In this document: positions 10,901 through 18,886 of the stretch, one piece after another
Position numbering within the stretch: position 1 is the first letter of the stretch
Layout: each line of letters starts with the position of its first letter
NCBI GenBank assembly: GCA_016218765.1
Contig: JACRCZ010000103.1
Coordinates: forward strand, 1-64,000
Length of the DNA: 64,000 bases
Direction of reading: 5' to 3'
From: Deltaproteobacteria bacterium
GTDB lineage: Bacteria; Myxococcota_A; Polyangia; DRWM01; JAAZOP01
Notes under the pieces: generated by a model
What the model was told of the DNA's origin: nothing
Databases searched by the model: none
Seen by the model: only the letters and a program-made list of their open reading frames with translations
Translations under genes and position numbers: made by a program

Positions 10901-11539
10901 CGGTTCACGGCCCTCGGCTCCGGGTTCAACGTCGCCTCGATGGATCTGGAGATCCGCGGCGCGGGCGACCTGCTGGGGGCGGAGCAGTCCGGAAACGTGG
11001 CGGCGGTGGGGTTCGACATGTACTGCCACCTGCTCGAGGACGCCGTGGCGCGCCTGCGCGGGGAGCCGCCCGCGGACGAGCCGGAGCCGGAGCTGTCGGT
11101 GGACGAGGCGGCGCTGATCCCGGACTCCTACGTCGACGACGTGGGCCAGCGTCTGGAGTTCTACCAGCGCCTGGCCGCGGCGCACGGGGAGGAGGAAGTG
11201 CGCGACGCGGCGGCGGAGCTGCGCGACCGGTTCGGGCCGCTGCCCGCGGAAACCGAGCGGCTGGTCGAGCTGATGGCGGCGAAGGTGCTGCTGCGGCGGA
11301 TGCGGGCGGCCGGGCTGGAGGCGCGCGGCGAGCGCGTGACGGTGCATTTGCGCGCGGACACGCCGCTCGACCCGGCCGCCGTGATGGTGCTCGTGCGGCG
11401 TCCCGGCTCGACGTGGCGGGTGACGCCCGAGCTGCGGGTCGAGTGGCGGGCGGAGGCGGGCGACCGCGGCGGAGCGGTGGCGCGCGCGGCGCGCGTGGTG
11501 CGGGAGCTGTCGAGCTGTCTGCGGGCGGGCTGCGAATAG
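7997..11539 (+). CDS. mfd: transcription-repair coupling factor Mfd
   Basis: 1180 residues, normal for Mfd, the DNA translocase that removes stalled RNA polymerase and recruits UvrA. The order of domains is intact: a UvrB-like N-terminal module, the RNA-polymerase-interaction domain (GEYVVHAVHGIGRYEGL, about residue 515), the RecG-like helicase core with Walker A GDVGFGKTEVA (about 661) and DEEH (about 760), the IIESGLDIP and QIRGRVGRS motifs, and the C-terminal TRCF domain (about 1035-1120). The start is not backed by a clear ribosome binding site. The gene appears to be a single transcription unit. Confidence 0.97.
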   Translation: MTPAPTDIPSRSPSRVDDVVRRLSGAPGRVDVSGLEGGAGAWFLARWQRRLDRPVLVLTVGAGRVRRWADDLMHFAGGGGERGGDVAAIGPPEIDPYAELVPDRSTAIERLSALYRLGGAAPPRFAVVAAEAFVRRVLPPEALRSRSAEVVAGDVRSQDELIRLLVEGGYHRVRAVDLAGTFAVRGGLLDVFAPTAAEPARIEWDGDEVVAVRSFDPATQRAAGEVPGVRIHPVTEILRGEAELRRARERLRELGDARGMPTRRIRELVEQVDEGAAFPGVETLLPAFHEKLVSVAAYLPDGAAVCVDNPAAVTDVWRREREAIERSFAAAGERLVFEPAALALDAREAEAECAARALVLSFPPGAVEAAVPRSWSEAAAGRVVFGGEDNEALVVELRQARRDRRGTAPLAPLARAIREKLESGVRVALAARTAGGLERLAALLRGHNLHGAAAVEEAAGSRRFVLEPGPLSRGFHLPADGAAWITEEEIFGTRAPRAGRPRPPIDPAALRSLAEGEYVVHAVHGIGRYEGLVRRVFDGVELDLLRIRYRDNDRLHVPVYHANQVSKYVGQGEPKLDRMGGASFAKAREKAEAAVRVLADELLRLHAQRKAHPGRPVAAADDAFRAFEAQFPFEETPDQSRAIAAVGADLEREAPRDRRVCGDVGFGKTEVALRAAFRVVWSGRQVAVLAPTTVLTQQHLATFRRRFERFPVRVEPLYRFQTKAEQAEVVRGVVAGEVDIVIGTHRLLSRDVHFKDLGLIVIDEEHRFGVAHKERLKRLRREVAVLTLTATPIPRTLHLAMSGLRDLSLVATAPEDRLAVRTTVAQADDELVRRALLRELSREGQAFFVHNRVETIHATADRLRALVPEARFGVAHGQMEADALEQAMVDFVAGRFDVLVCTSIIESGLDIPRANTLLVDRADTLGLAQLYQIRGRVGRSRQQAYCYLLVPPFHAMSAEARQRIDTLARFTALGSGFNVASMDLEIRGAGDLLGAEQSGNVAAVGFDMYCHLLEDAVARLRGEPPADEPEPELSVDEAALIPDSYVDDVGQRLEFYQRLAAAHGEEEVRDAAAELRDRFGPLPAETERLVELMAAKVLLRRMRAAGLEARGERVTVHLRADTPLDPAAVMVLVRRPGSTWRVTPELRVEWRAEAGDRGGAVARAARVVRELSSCLRAGCE

Positions 11540-11595
11540 ATCCGCCTCCCGGACAGTACGTAGGGTTCCGGGCCGTGCGGGGCCGGGCATTTTCG

Positions 11596-11625
11596 TTGAC
11601 CCGCCGTCGCGCGGCGCTCTATCGT
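11596..11625 (+). promoter_or_regulatory. probable promoter of the PPC-repeat lipoprotein gene
   Basis: TTGACC at 11596-11601, an 18-bp spacer, then TATCGT at 11620-11625, 46 bp before the ATG at 11671. The -35, spacing and 'CTCTAT' context closely resemble the element at 18556-18585. Confidence 0.55.
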
Positions 11626-11670
11626 GGTCCTTCGGTCGTTCGGCGCCCTTCGGGGCAGGGAGGCGAGAAG

Positions 11671-13668
11671 ATGAGGATTCCTCGAACGTTGCTCGTCGTC
11701 GGGGCCGTCGCCGTCGCCGGGGCGGGCGCGTGCGTGGGCGGGTCGATGTCCATCAGCCAGCGTTTCGCCTCGGTGCACAACGTCCTGGCGCCGGCCGGCT
11801 TCGGGCAGCTCGGGCCCATCTCGGAGGGCGAGCTGGGGCAGGGCGAGAGCGCCGATGTCGACCTGCCGCTCACCGCGAACCAGTGCTACTCGGTGACCGC
11901 CTTCGGCGATCACGGCGTCTGGGATCTCGATGCCGAGATCCTGGACCCCGACGGCACCCCGGTGGCCTCGGACGCCGCACGCGGCCCCCAGGCCTCGGTC
12001 TACTTCTGCGCGCAGCGCTCCGGTCGCCACGTGCTGCGGGTCTCCGCGCCGTCGGGGGCCGGGGCGTACGCGGTCGGCCTCTGGGCGGCGTCCGAGGCGG
12101 GTGCCGGGATCTTCTCCGGCGGCGGCGGCGGCGGCGGGACGTGCGACGCCCCCGTGCCGCTCGAGCTTGGCGGCACCGTGCGCGGCTCGACGCAGGGCGG
12201 GAACGACAACATCATGCCGGCCTGCGTGCAGCCGGGGGACAGCTCGGCGCCGGACGCGGTGTACGAGGTCGTGATCGAGCAGGCCGGGATGCTGCGGGCG
12301 AACCTCCAGACGCAGTACGACGGCGTGCTGTCGCTGCTGGCCGAGTGCGTGGGGGATCCCGCCGCGGCGATCGCCTGCAACGACGACCTGGTGGAGCGCG
12401 ACACGACGCGGTCGGGCTTCGAGGTGTCGGTCGAGCCGGGGACGTACTACCTGGTGGTGGACGGGTACGCGGTGGAGGCGGGGGGCTACTCGCTTTCGAC
12501 CGAGTTCGAGGTGGCGCGGGACATGGGCGAGGTTTGTGCCGAGCTTCCGTTGCTGGCGGCCGGCGAGACGGTGGAGGGAACGACGGCGGACCAGGGCGAC
12601 GACTTCCGCACGGACCAGGAGTGCGCGGGCGGCAGCCGGGCCCCCGACGTCGGCTACCGGCTGGAGATCGCCGAGCGCTCGCGCGTGCGTATCAGCCTGG
12701 ATTCCCAGTACGACGGCGCGCTGGCGATCCGCCGCGAATGCGCGGTCGCATCGTCCGTGGTCGCCTGCAACGACGACTTCGGCGAGAGCGATCCGCCGCG
12801 TGCGTCGCAGATCGTCACCGCGCTGGACCCCGGCACGTACACGGTGATCGTGGACGGGTACGAGGGCGAGCGGGGCCGGTTCGAGCTGACGGCGACGGTG
12901 GTCCCGGTCGGCCAGGCGTCGGCCCCGAACGACGCCTGCTCCGGCGCGATCACGCTCGAGGCGGGGGACACGGCGGAGGCCGACACCTTCCTGGCGGACG
13001 ACGACTTCCGCGGCTCCTGCATCCAGGAGCCCGGCGCGCCGGACGTCGTGTACGAGGTGCGGGTCGCGGAGCGCAGCCTGCTCGTCGCCGAGGCGACCGG
13101 CGGGGACCTCGTGGCGCCGGCGCTCTACCTGCAGCGCACGTGCGGCGACGCGGAAGCGGAGATCGCGTGCGGCGATCGGCGCGTCAGCGCGGTGCTCGAC
13201 CCGGGCACCTACTACCTGGTCGCCGACGGCGCGACCCGGGACGCCATGGGCAGCCTCAATCTGAGCTATTCGCTGAGCGACGTGGCGCCGCTCGACGCCG
13301 CCTGCTCGGACGCCCCGGTGCTGGCGCCGGGCGAGACCACGCACGCCCGGACCTCGGGCCAGGATCGCTTCCAGGGACCGTGCGGCGAGGGCTCGCGCGG
13401 GCCGGAATCGGTCTTCTCGCTGCGGGTGCGCGAGCGCTCGCGCGTGGAGCTCTCGGTCGAGGCCGAGTTCGACTCGGTGCTGTACGTGCGCAGCGACTGC
13501 GTCGACCCCGGTACCGTGGTCGAGTGCAACGACGACGCCGGCGACTCCAACCACTCGCTGCTCGACCTGGAGCTGGATCCCGGCACGTACTACGTCTTCG
13601 TCGACGGCTACGGCGAGGGCGGCGAATCCGGGCCGTTCACCATCCGCGCCGAAGTCACGCCGCGGTAA
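11671..13668 (+). CDS. lipoprotein with four PPC-like repeats
   Basis: 665 residues. The signal peptide ends in AGAGAC, a plausible lipobox. A first beta domain (about 55-145) resembles a bacterial pre-peptidase C-terminal (PPC) domain. A Gly-rich linker follows, then four repeats of about 115-125 residues. Each opens with a Cys near 'APLELGGT/LAAGET' and includes 'YDG.L' and 'C..D/ACNDD', closing with 'LDPGTYYLVVDGY'. The repeats are divergent in sequence, so the array is old. PPC domains are usually adhesive or chaperone-like appendages of secreted proteins; here no catalytic domain is attached. Start ATG 11671 is preceded by GGGAGGCGAG. Confidence 0.8.
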   Translation: MRIPRTLLVVGAVAVAGAGACVGGSMSISQRFASVHNVLAPAGFGQLGPISEGELGQGESADVDLPLTANQCYSVTAFGDHGVWDLDAEILDPDGTPVASDAARGPQASVYFCAQRSGRHVLRVSAPSGAGAYAVGLWAASEAGAGIFSGGGGGGGTCDAPVPLELGGTVRGSTQGGNDNIMPACVQPGDSSAPDAVYEVVIEQAGMLRANLQTQYDGVLSLLAECVGDPAAAIACNDDLVERDTTRSGFEVSVEPGTYYLVVDGYAVEAGGYSLSTEFEVARDMGEVCAELPLLAAGETVEGTTADQGDDFRTDQECAGGSRAPDVGYRLEIAERSRVRISLDSQYDGALAIRRECAVASSVVACNDDFGESDPPRASQIVTALDPGTYTVIVDGYEGERGRFELTATVVPVGQASAPNDACSGAITLEAGDTAEADTFLADDDFRGSCIQEPGAPDVVYEVRVAERSLLVAEATGGDLVAPALYLQRTCGDAEAEIACGDRRVSAVLDPGTYYLVADGATRDAMGSLNLSYSLSDVAPLDAACSDAPVLAPGETTHARTSGQDRFQGPCGEGSRGPESVFSLRVRERSRVELSVEAEFDSVLYVRSDCVDPGTVVECNDDAGDSNHSLLDLELDPGTYYVFVDGYGEGGESGPFTIRAEVTPR

Positions 13669-13683
13669 CGTCAACCCGCGAAA

Positions 13684-14505
13684 TCACATGGGTCCTCCCG
13701 GACGGGCGTTCCCCGGCCGCCGTCCCACGTAGCACTCCGGCCGGCGGTCGCCGAGGCGATCGTTGCGGGGCGTGAGCGACTTGTCGCGCGCGAGATCCAG
13801 GTCGAGGTCCGCGAGGAGCGTCGCGTCGTCGGCGGCGGGGGCCTGCGCGAGTACCCGGCCGCGGGGATCGACGATCCGGCTGCACCCCGTGAACGCCAGC
13901 TCGACCCCCGCGCGGCGCTCGACGCCGACGCGGTTCGCCGTAAGGCAGAACACGCCGTTCTCCAGCGCGCGCGTCACCATCGCGTCCTGGCAGTAGGGCA
14001 GTACGAGGTTGGACGGGTGCGCGATGACGTCCGCCCCGAGCAGCGCCAGCGAGCGCGCCGCCTCGGGAAAGACCCAGTCGAAACAGATCATCATGCCCAG
14101 GTGGTGCGGGCCGAGCGCAGCCACGCGGAACGGGTCGGGACCGGGATCGAAGGTGAGAAGCTCCCGATCGAAGAGATGGACCTTGCGGTAGACGGCGACC
14201 AGGCCGTCCGGGCCGACGTAGGCGGAGGAGTTGAACAGCATGTCTCCGTCGCGTTCGGCGAAGCCGACCACGAGCCGGGTCCTGCGCTCGCGACAGAGGT
14301 CCGCCAGCGCGTGCAGGGAGGGGCCGCTCACGGGCTCGGCCAGCGACCCGCATTCGGCGCGGTCCGAGAACAGGTAGCCGGTCGTCGCCAGCTCGGGCAG
14401 CACCCACAGCTCGGCCTCGGCCGAGCGGACGGCATGCTCGATGCGCGCGACGTTCGTCGCGGCGTCGCCAAACACCGGCGAGAACTGGAAAATGGCCGCC
14501 CGCAT
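13684..14505 (-). CDS. carbon-nitrogen hydrolase (nitrilase superfamily)
   Basis: 273 residues from the ATG at 14505. The Glu-Lys-Cys triad of the superfamily is present: E38 in [10 protein letters not shown]108 in YRKVHLFD and C141 in [10 protein letters not shown]. These enzymes hydrolyse amides, carbamoyl compounds or nitriles in the cytoplasm. The substrate cannot be told from sequence; the length and motifs fit aliphatic amidase or carbamoylputrescine-type branches. A longer frame would add 23 residues, but GGAG lies just before the chosen start and the family starts at [10 protein letters not shown]. It converges on the PPC lipoprotein gene with 15 bp between. Confidence 0.88.
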   Translation of the reverse strand: MRAAIFQFSPVFGDAATNVARIEHAVRSAEAELWVLPELATTGYLFSDRAECGSLAEPVSGPSLHALADLCRERRTRLVVGFAERDGDMLFNSSAYVGPDGLVAVYRKVHLFDRELLTFDPGPDPFRVAALGPHHLGMMICFDWVFPEAARSLALLGADVIAHPSNLVLPYCQDAMVTRALENGVFCLTANRVGVERRAGVELAFTGCSRIVDPRGRVLAQAPAADDATLLADLDLDLARDKSLTPRNDRLGDRRPECYVGRRPGNARPGGPM

Positions 14506-14632
14506 CCGCCGCTCCGCCACCAGCCGCCAGCCCGGGTCGCGCCGGTCACCGCGCGAACCCGGAGCCTCCATCACCCTACCGCATGGCCCCTTCCCGCGCT
14601 ATGCTCCGACCGGACGACGGAAGGAGGCCTCG

Positions 14633-15478
14633 ATGTCCCGAATCCTCTTTGCCTGCCTGCTGCTCGGTGCGTCGGCAGCCGCCTGCGGGGACCCCGGCGA
14701 CGAGCCGTGCTCGCCGGCGTGCAGCGTCTGCCAGGAGTGCTACCTGGGCGCGTGCGTGCCAAGCGTCGGTTGCGACGCCGGAGTGGAAGGCGACGGGACG
14801 GCCGATGCCGACGTCGGCCCGGACGCCGACGCGGACGCGGACGTCGAGGTTGGTCCGGACGCGGATGCGGATGCGGATGCCGATGCGGATGCGGACGCCG
14901 ATGCGGATGCGGACGCCGATGCGGATGCGGACGCGGATGCGGATGCGGATGCGGACGCGGATGCGGATGCGGATGCGGATGCGGATGCGGACGCGGATGC
15001 GGATGCCGACGCGGATGCCGACGCGGATGGCGGGCGGGCTTGCGGACCGTGGCCGGGGGGCGAGTGCGGGATGCGCGAGACCTGCGACATCCGTGGGTGT
15101 TGGCCGGGCGCTTCCGGCTCCTGCGTGCCGACGCCGAACACCTGTCCCGACCTGTGGGCTCCGGTTTGCGGCTGTGACGGGACCACCTATTCGAACGACT
15201 GCGAGCGTATCGCGGCCGGCATGTCGTTGGACCACGCGGGCGAGTGCGAGACGCCGCCTCCGCCGCCTCCGCCGGTGTGTTCCAGTGACGGGCGCGGGTG
15301 GCTTTCCGCGGACGGGACGGTGATCTGCGATGCGGCCTGTTCGGGCTGCCGGGCGGAGTGCCAGGCCATCGGCTCGTACAGCGAGGGCTGGTACGCGGTC
15401 TGCATCGATCCGACGTTCCCGGGCGGCTGCGGCTGGCCGTTCTTCGACGACCTCATCGAATGGACCGATTGCGGTTGA
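14633..15478 (+). CDS. exported Kazal-domain protein with an Asp-Ala repeat
   Basis: 281 residues. The signal peptide is followed by AAAC (possible lipid-modified Cys18), a Cys-rich segment and then an uninterrupted Asp-Ala run from residue 76 to 132. A Kazal-type module follows, with [20 protein letters not shown] at about 165-205; this fold is typical of serine-protease inhibitors. A Pro run and a second Cys-rich block (six Cys) close the protein. AAGGAGG at 14621-14627 fixes the start. Its 3' end overlaps the dehydratase start by 19 bp, so it may be read through into the lipid genes, though a functional link is not evident. Confidence 0.8.
   Translation: MSRILFACLLLGASAAACGDPGDEPCSPACSVCQECYLGACVPSVGCDAGVEGDGTADADVGPDADADADVEVGPDADADADADADADADADADADADADADADADADADADADADADADADADADADADADGGRACGPWPGGECGMRETCDIRGCWPGASGSCVPTPNTCPDLWAPVCGCDGTTYSNDCERIAAGMSLDHAGECETPPPPPPPVCSSDGRGWLSADGTVICDAACSGCRAECQAIGSYSEGWYAVCIDPTFPGGCGWPFFDDLIEWTDCG
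14858..15028 (+). repeat. GCGGAT hexanucleotide tandem repeat (coding)
   Basis: About 28 copies of GCGGAT with variants GCGGAC, GCCGAT and GCCGAC, encoding 57 residues of alternating Asp and Ala inside the Kazal-domain protein. Unit length is a multiple of three, so copy-number change would alter linker length without a frameshift. Confidence 0.9.
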
Positions 15479-15918
15479 TTGCGGAACCCGTCCCGGACGT
15501 CGAAGACCTCGTTCCGCACCGCGGCCGGATGAAGCTGGTGCGGGCGCTGGTTGCCGCGGACCAGGGTGGGGCGGAGACGGAGGCGCGGGTCGAGGAGAGC
15601 TGGCCGACGTTCTCCGGCGGTTCGGTCGATGCGGTCGTGCTGGTGGAGCTGATCGCGCAGAGCGTGGGCGTGCACATGGGCTGGGAACGGCGACACGTGG
15701 AGCGGATGGGCGGCCGGGGGCTTCTGGTCGGGGTGCGCCGTGCGTCGTTTTCCGTCGCGCGCGTGGAGTCGGGCTCGGTGCTGAGGACGCGCGTGCGGCG
15801 CATTCGTTCGGTGGAGGCATTCGTCGTCTTCTCCGGTGCGGTTTCGGACGGCAGGGGGACGCTGTGCGAGGCGGAGCTCCAGGCGTTCCGGCCCGACGAC
15901 ATGGAGGCGGGCGGATGA
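15460..15918 (+). CDS. ApeP-type hotdog 3-hydroxyacyl-ACP dehydratase
   Basis: 152 residues, matching the length and layout of the ApeP-like hotdog dehydratases of aryl-polyene clusters: the N-terminal [15 protein letters not shown] holds the candidate catalytic His, and [15 protein letters not shown] matches the central helix. It would dehydrate the beta-hydroxyacyl-ACP formed by the ketoreductase next door. The ATG at 15460 overlaps the Kazal gene by 19 bp. Its stop overlaps the next start as ATGA, a sign of translational coupling. First clear gene of the polyene-type lipid locus. Confidence 0.8.
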   Translation: MDRLRLIAEPVPDVEDLVPHRGRMKLVRALVAADQGGAETEARVEESWPTFSGGSVDAVVLVELIAQSVGVHMGWERRHVERMGGRGLLVGVRRASFSVARVESGSVLRTRVRRIRSVEAFVVFSGAVSDGRGTLCEAELQAFRPDDMEAGG

Positions 15919-16664
15919 CCCCTGGGGACCGGCCGGCGGGGGAGCGCCCGACGGCGCTGGTGACGGGCGCCAGCCGCGGCATCGGGCGCGCGTGCGCCGT
16001 CGAGCTGGCGGCGGCGGGCCATCACGTCGTGCTCAACTTCCGCGAGCGGCGCGACGCGGCGGAGGAGACGCTGGCGGCGGTGCGCGCGGCCGGTGGGGAC
16101 GGCGAGCTGCTGGGTTTCGACGTCACGGACGGCGAGGCGGCGAAGGCGGCGCTGGAGGCGTTGTTCGAGCGCCGGCCGCGGATCGACGTGCTGGTCAACA
16201 ACGCCGGGGTGGTGGCGGACGGCCTGTTCGCGACGATGTCGTCCGGCGACTGGCACAGGGTCCTGGCCACGTCGCTCGGCGGGTTCTACCACGTCACCAA
16301 GCCGGTGGTCCGTCGCATGATCCGGCACCATCGCGGCTCGATCGTGACCGTGGCCTCGGTTTCCGGGCTCGTGGGCAACCGGGGCCAGGCCAACTACGCG
16401 GCCGCCAAGGCCGGCCTGATCGGCGCCACGCGTGCGCTGGCGGCCGAGGTCGCGCGGCTCGGGATCCGCGTCAACGCGGTGGCGCCCGGCCCGATCGCAA
16501 CCGACATGATCAAGGACGCACCGCTCGAGCAGCTCGTGGCGCTGATTCCGATGGGTCGCATCGGCCGACCGGAGGAGGTGGCGCGGGTCGTGCGCTTCCT
16601 CTGCTCGGAGGACGCGTCGTACGTCACGGGACAGGTGCTCGGCGTGAACGGGGGGATGGCGTGA
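15915..16664 (+). CDS. FabG-like 3-oxoacyl-ACP reductase
   Basis: 249 residues, a classical short-chain dehydrogenase. The NADP(H)-binding TGASRGIGRA lies near residue 18, followed by NNAGV. The catalytic Ser is in VASVSGLVGN and the Tyr/Lys pair is in NYAAAKAG. The tail LCSEDASYVTGQVLGVNGG is typical of FabG. In this setting it should reduce the beta-keto group of the growing ACP-bound chain (the ApeQ role). It overlaps the dehydratase by ATGA. The gene is followed by an interspersed repeat before the LolA-like gene. Confidence 0.9.
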   Translation: MTPGDRPAGERPTALVTGASRGIGRACAVELAAAGHHVVLNFRERRDAAEETLAAVRAAGGDGELLGFDVTDGEAAKAALEALFERRPRIDVLVNNAGVVADGLFATMSSGDWHRVLATSLGGFYHVTKPVVRRMIRHHRGSIVTVASVSGLVGNRGQANYAAAKAGLIGATRALAAEVARLGIRVNAVAPGPIATDMIKDAPLEQLVALIPMGRIGRPEEVARVVRFLCSEDASYVTGQVLGVNGGMA

Positions 16665-16668
16665 AGAG

Positions 16669-16701
16669 AAACCATCGATGAACACCGATGGACACCGATG
16701 C
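16669..16701 (+). repeat. interspersed 'ATGAACACCGATGGACACC' repeat, copy 2
   Basis: AACCATCG, then ATGAACACCGATGGACACC, fills most of the gap between the ketoreductase stop and the LolA-like gene. It offers a tempting but probably false ATG at 16678 for the latter. Confidence 0.75.
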
Positions 16702-16761
16702 CGGGAGGGTGGTGCGGGGGACCGGGCGGGAGAAGCCGCACGAACGAGCGAAGGACGGTCC

Positions 16762-17373
16762 GTGCCACGGCTGATGCTCCTTGCGGTGCTTGCCGCGGGA
16801 GTGTTGCTCGCCGGCGCCGGCTGGGGCGAGAGCTGGGAGGCCATCCGCGAGGCGGCGGCATCGGTGCGCACGGTGCGCGCGTCGTTCGTGCAGGAGAAGC
16901 GGTTGCCGATCCTGACCCGCCCGTTGCGATCCGAGGGGACGTTCGCGTTCCGCCGTCCGGGGTCGATCCGCTGGGAGTACCGGACGCCGGTGGAGAGCGT
17001 GCTTCTGACCGACGGCGGGGACGTGCGCCGGTTCACGAAGCAGGACGGCGAGTGGACGGCCGAGGCCGGGGCGGGGATGGAGGCGATGCGGGTGGTGCTC
17101 GACGAGGTCGCGGCGTGGATGTCCGGGCGGTTCGACGAGAGCGCGGCCTTCGCCGCGACGTTGACACCGGGCTCGCCGACCGTGATCGAGCTGGTCCCGC
17201 GCGAGGAGGCGATCGGGCGCTTCGTGACGCGGATCGTGGTGACGCTGGCCGAGACGGCGGGGGCGGTGGCGTCGATCGAGATCTTCGAGGGGGCCGAGGC
17301 TTCGACGCGCATCGAGTTCCAGGGGTTGGAGCTGAACGCGGACCTGGGTGACGCCGTATTCACGACCCCATGA
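16762..17373 (+). CDS. LolA-like periplasmic carrier protein
   Basis: 203 residues from GTG 16762, chosen because AAGGA precedes it and the product then starts directly with a signal peptide (VPRLMLLAVLAAGVLLAGAGWG). An ATG at 16678 would add a repeat-derived tail instead. The mature part has the LolA/YedD-like pattern: VRTVRASFVQEKRLPIL, then GTFAFRRPGSIRWEY near residue 62. Such proteins accompany aryl-polyene clusters and are thought to ferry the lipid across the periplasm. It overlaps the following lipoprotein gene by ATGA. Confidence 0.85.
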   Translation: MPRLMLLAVLAAGVLLAGAGWGESWEAIREAAASVRTVRASFVQEKRLPILTRPLRSEGTFAFRRPGSIRWEYRTPVESVLLTDGGDVRRFTKQDGEWTAEAGAGMEAMRVVLDEVAAWMSGRFDESAAFAATLTPGSPTVIELVPREEAIGRFVTRIVVTLAETAGAVASIEIFEGAEASTRIEFQGLELNADLGDAVFTTP

Positions 17374-18068
17374 AGGCGACAGTTCCGATCGCGGCCGTGG
17401 TGACGCTGCTGGCCTGCGGGGGCCCGCCGCGGCTGGCGCCGGCGGCGCCGGAGGTGCGGGACGAGGCGCTGGCGCGATGTCTCGGCGTGTTTCCGGCGCC
17501 CGACTTCCGCGCGGTCCACTCCATCGCGGCGGCGTTGCCGGGCGGGGCGACGGGCGTGTTCCTGGGCGTGAGCGCCACGAGCGACGGGGGACGGTCGTTC
17601 CGGGGCAACCTGCTGTCGCTCGAAGGGATGGTGCTGGTCGACATCGAGTGGTCGCCCGAGGGCCTGGTCGTGCACCGGGCGTTGCCGCCGCTGGACGGCG
17701 AGGGGTTTGCCGCGGGGATGGCGGCGGACATGCGGCTCCTGTTGCTGCGGCCCAGCGGAACCCCGCGGGAGGTCGGCGAGGACGGCGACGGGCGCGTCGT
17801 TTGCAGGTGGGTGAGGGGAGACGGGGCGATCCAGGACGTGGGGGTCGCGGTGGCCGGTGGCGAGTGGACGACGACGTTGTGGGACGCGAGGGGCGTTGAG
17901 TCGCGCCGGGTGCGGGGCTCGGGGTCGGCGCGCGACGGCTTCGCGTCGCGCATGGAACTGACGGCGAGCGGCGAGAATGCCTATTCGTTGGTGCTGGAGC
18001 TGGTGGAGGTCGAGGCCTCCGGCGTCGGAGCGGGGGGCGTTTCGGGCGAGCCGGTCGCCGCGCCTTGA
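17370..18068 (+). CDS. DUF3261-like lipoprotein
   Basis: 232 residues with a short signal peptide and lipobox (LLAC, Cys16). The mature protein has the size and pattern of the DUF3261 lipoproteins found next to LolA-like genes in aryl-polyene clusters, likely an outer-membrane partner in product transport. I infer the family from length, lipobox, neighbours and the 'ALARCLGVFPAPDF...HSIAAALPG' start rather than from a decisive motif. Its last 88 bp overlap the end of a convergent gene. Confidence 0.65.
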   Translation: MKATVPIAAVVTLLACGGPPRLAPAAPEVRDEALARCLGVFPAPDFRAVHSIAAALPGGATGVFLGVSATSDGGRSFRGNLLSLEGMVLVDIEWSPEGLVVHRALPPLDGEGFAAGMAADMRLLLLRPSGTPREVGEDGDGRVVCRWVRGDGAIQDVGVAVAGGEWTTTLWDARGVESRRVRGSGSARDGFASRMELTASGENAYSLVLELVEVEASGVGAGGVSGEPVAAP

Positions 18069-18433
18069 GTCGTGCCTTCCGTCGACTTCTCGACCAGCCG
18101 GCGCACGAGCCATTTGAGGAAGATGTTGCCGTGTCGGGTGCTCTCGGCGCCGGCCAGGAGCATGCCGGAGCTCCAGACGAGCCACGAGGCGGCGTAGGCG
18201 GCCGGACCGCCGATGAGGATGATCAGCGGCTCCTCGTAGTGCACGGTGAGGGCGCCGAAGACGGCGATGAGGGGCCAGGCGATGAGGAAGCTGGAACCGA
18301 TGAGGATCAGGCCGGCGAGCAGGCGGCCCGACGGCGGCTTGCGGAAGGCGGAGAGGTCGGCCTGCTCGGCGATCGCCCGCCGGGCGTACGCCGTCCGTGC
18401 CAATTGTTTTCCGAGCCACCGTTGCAGGCCCAC
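17981..18433 (-). CDS. small two-span membrane protein, unknown
   Basis: 150 residues from GTG 18433; GGGAGG at 18444-18439 (minus strand), 5 nt before it, is a strong ribosome binding site and decides the start. Two hydrophobic spans (LLAGLILIGSSFLIAWPLIAV and IILIGGPAAYAASWLVWSSG) are joined by a short acidic loop. The C-terminal 35 residues are Ser/Thr/Pro-rich. This tail is what overlaps the converging DUF3261-like gene, so the overlap could be real or the tail could be an extension. It lies in opposite orientation inside the lipid locus. No family was recognised. Confidence 0.6.
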   Translation of the reverse strand: MGLQRWLGKQLARTAYARRAIAEQADLSAFRKPPSGRLLAGLILIGSSFLIAWPLIAVFGALTVHYEEPLIILIGGPAAYAASWLVWSSGMLLAGAESTRHGNIFLKWLVRRLVEKSTEGTTQGAATGSPETPPAPTPEASTSTSSSTNE

Positions 18434-18555
18434 GGCCGCCTCCCAGGCCGCGCATCTTGGGCGACGGCCGGTCGGGACGCAAGCACCCGCGGGCGGCGGG
18501 TGCCGGGAGCAGCCGTCCGTCCCCGCGGGCAGCCGGGTCGGTCGCGACGAGCGTC

Positions 18556-18585
18556 TTGACACCCCGCCGCGGGGCCCTCTATACG
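18556..18585 (+). promoter_or_regulatory. strong sigma-70-type promoter of the ACP operon
   Basis: TTGACA at 18556-18561 and TATACG at 18580-18585 with an 18-bp spacer that contains the palindrome CCCCGCCGCGGGG. It is 44 bp before the acyl carrier protein ATG and is the best consensus match in the window. Confidence 0.65.
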
Positions 18586-18628
18586 CGATCGGCGCGCCGA
18601 GCGGGGTGGGGGCGCGCCTGGGGAGCCG

Positions 18629-18880
18629 ATGGACCGCGAAACCGCATTCGAGACCGTTCGCCGCTACTTGACGAAGCAGTTCGAGCTGCCGCCGGAGAAG
18701 GTGACGTCCGGGGCCCACCTCTTCGAGGAGCTGGAGCTGGACAGCATCGACGCGCTGGACATGATCAGCCTGATGGAGACGGAGCTGGGCATGACGGTGG
18801 TCGAGGACGAGCTGAAGACGATCCGCACGGTCGAGGACGTGGTGCAGTACCTGGTGCGCCACGCGCCGGAGAAGAAGTAG
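18629..18880 (+). CDS. acyl carrier protein 1
   Basis: 83 residues, acidic, with the phosphopantetheine attachment Ser in ELDSIDALDM (about residue 38). This is a stand-alone carrier for type II fatty acid/polyene assembly and would be activated by the phosphopantetheinyl transferase domain encoded at 22483-23997. GGGGAG precedes the ATG. It heads an operon with dehydratase, acyl ligase and transacylase, separated by 6 bp or overlapping. Confidence 0.93.
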   Translation: MDRETAFETVRRYLTKQFELPPEKVTSGAHLFEELELDSIDALDMISLMETELGMTVVEDELKTIRTVEDVVQYLVRHAPEKK

Positions 18881-18886
18881 CGGGCG

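Noticed and set aside
7028-11590. A 1520-codon open frame on the minus strand across mfd
   Set aside because: It lies wholly antisense to mfd, whose motifs are complete; long open antisense frames are expected in DNA this GC-rich, and the translation is Arg/His/Pro-rich without motifs.
16678-16764. ATG 16678 as start of the LolA-like protein
   Set aside because: It lies in an interspersed repeat and would put 28 hydrophilic residues before the signal peptide; GTG 16762 has AAGGA upstream and starts the signal peptide directly.
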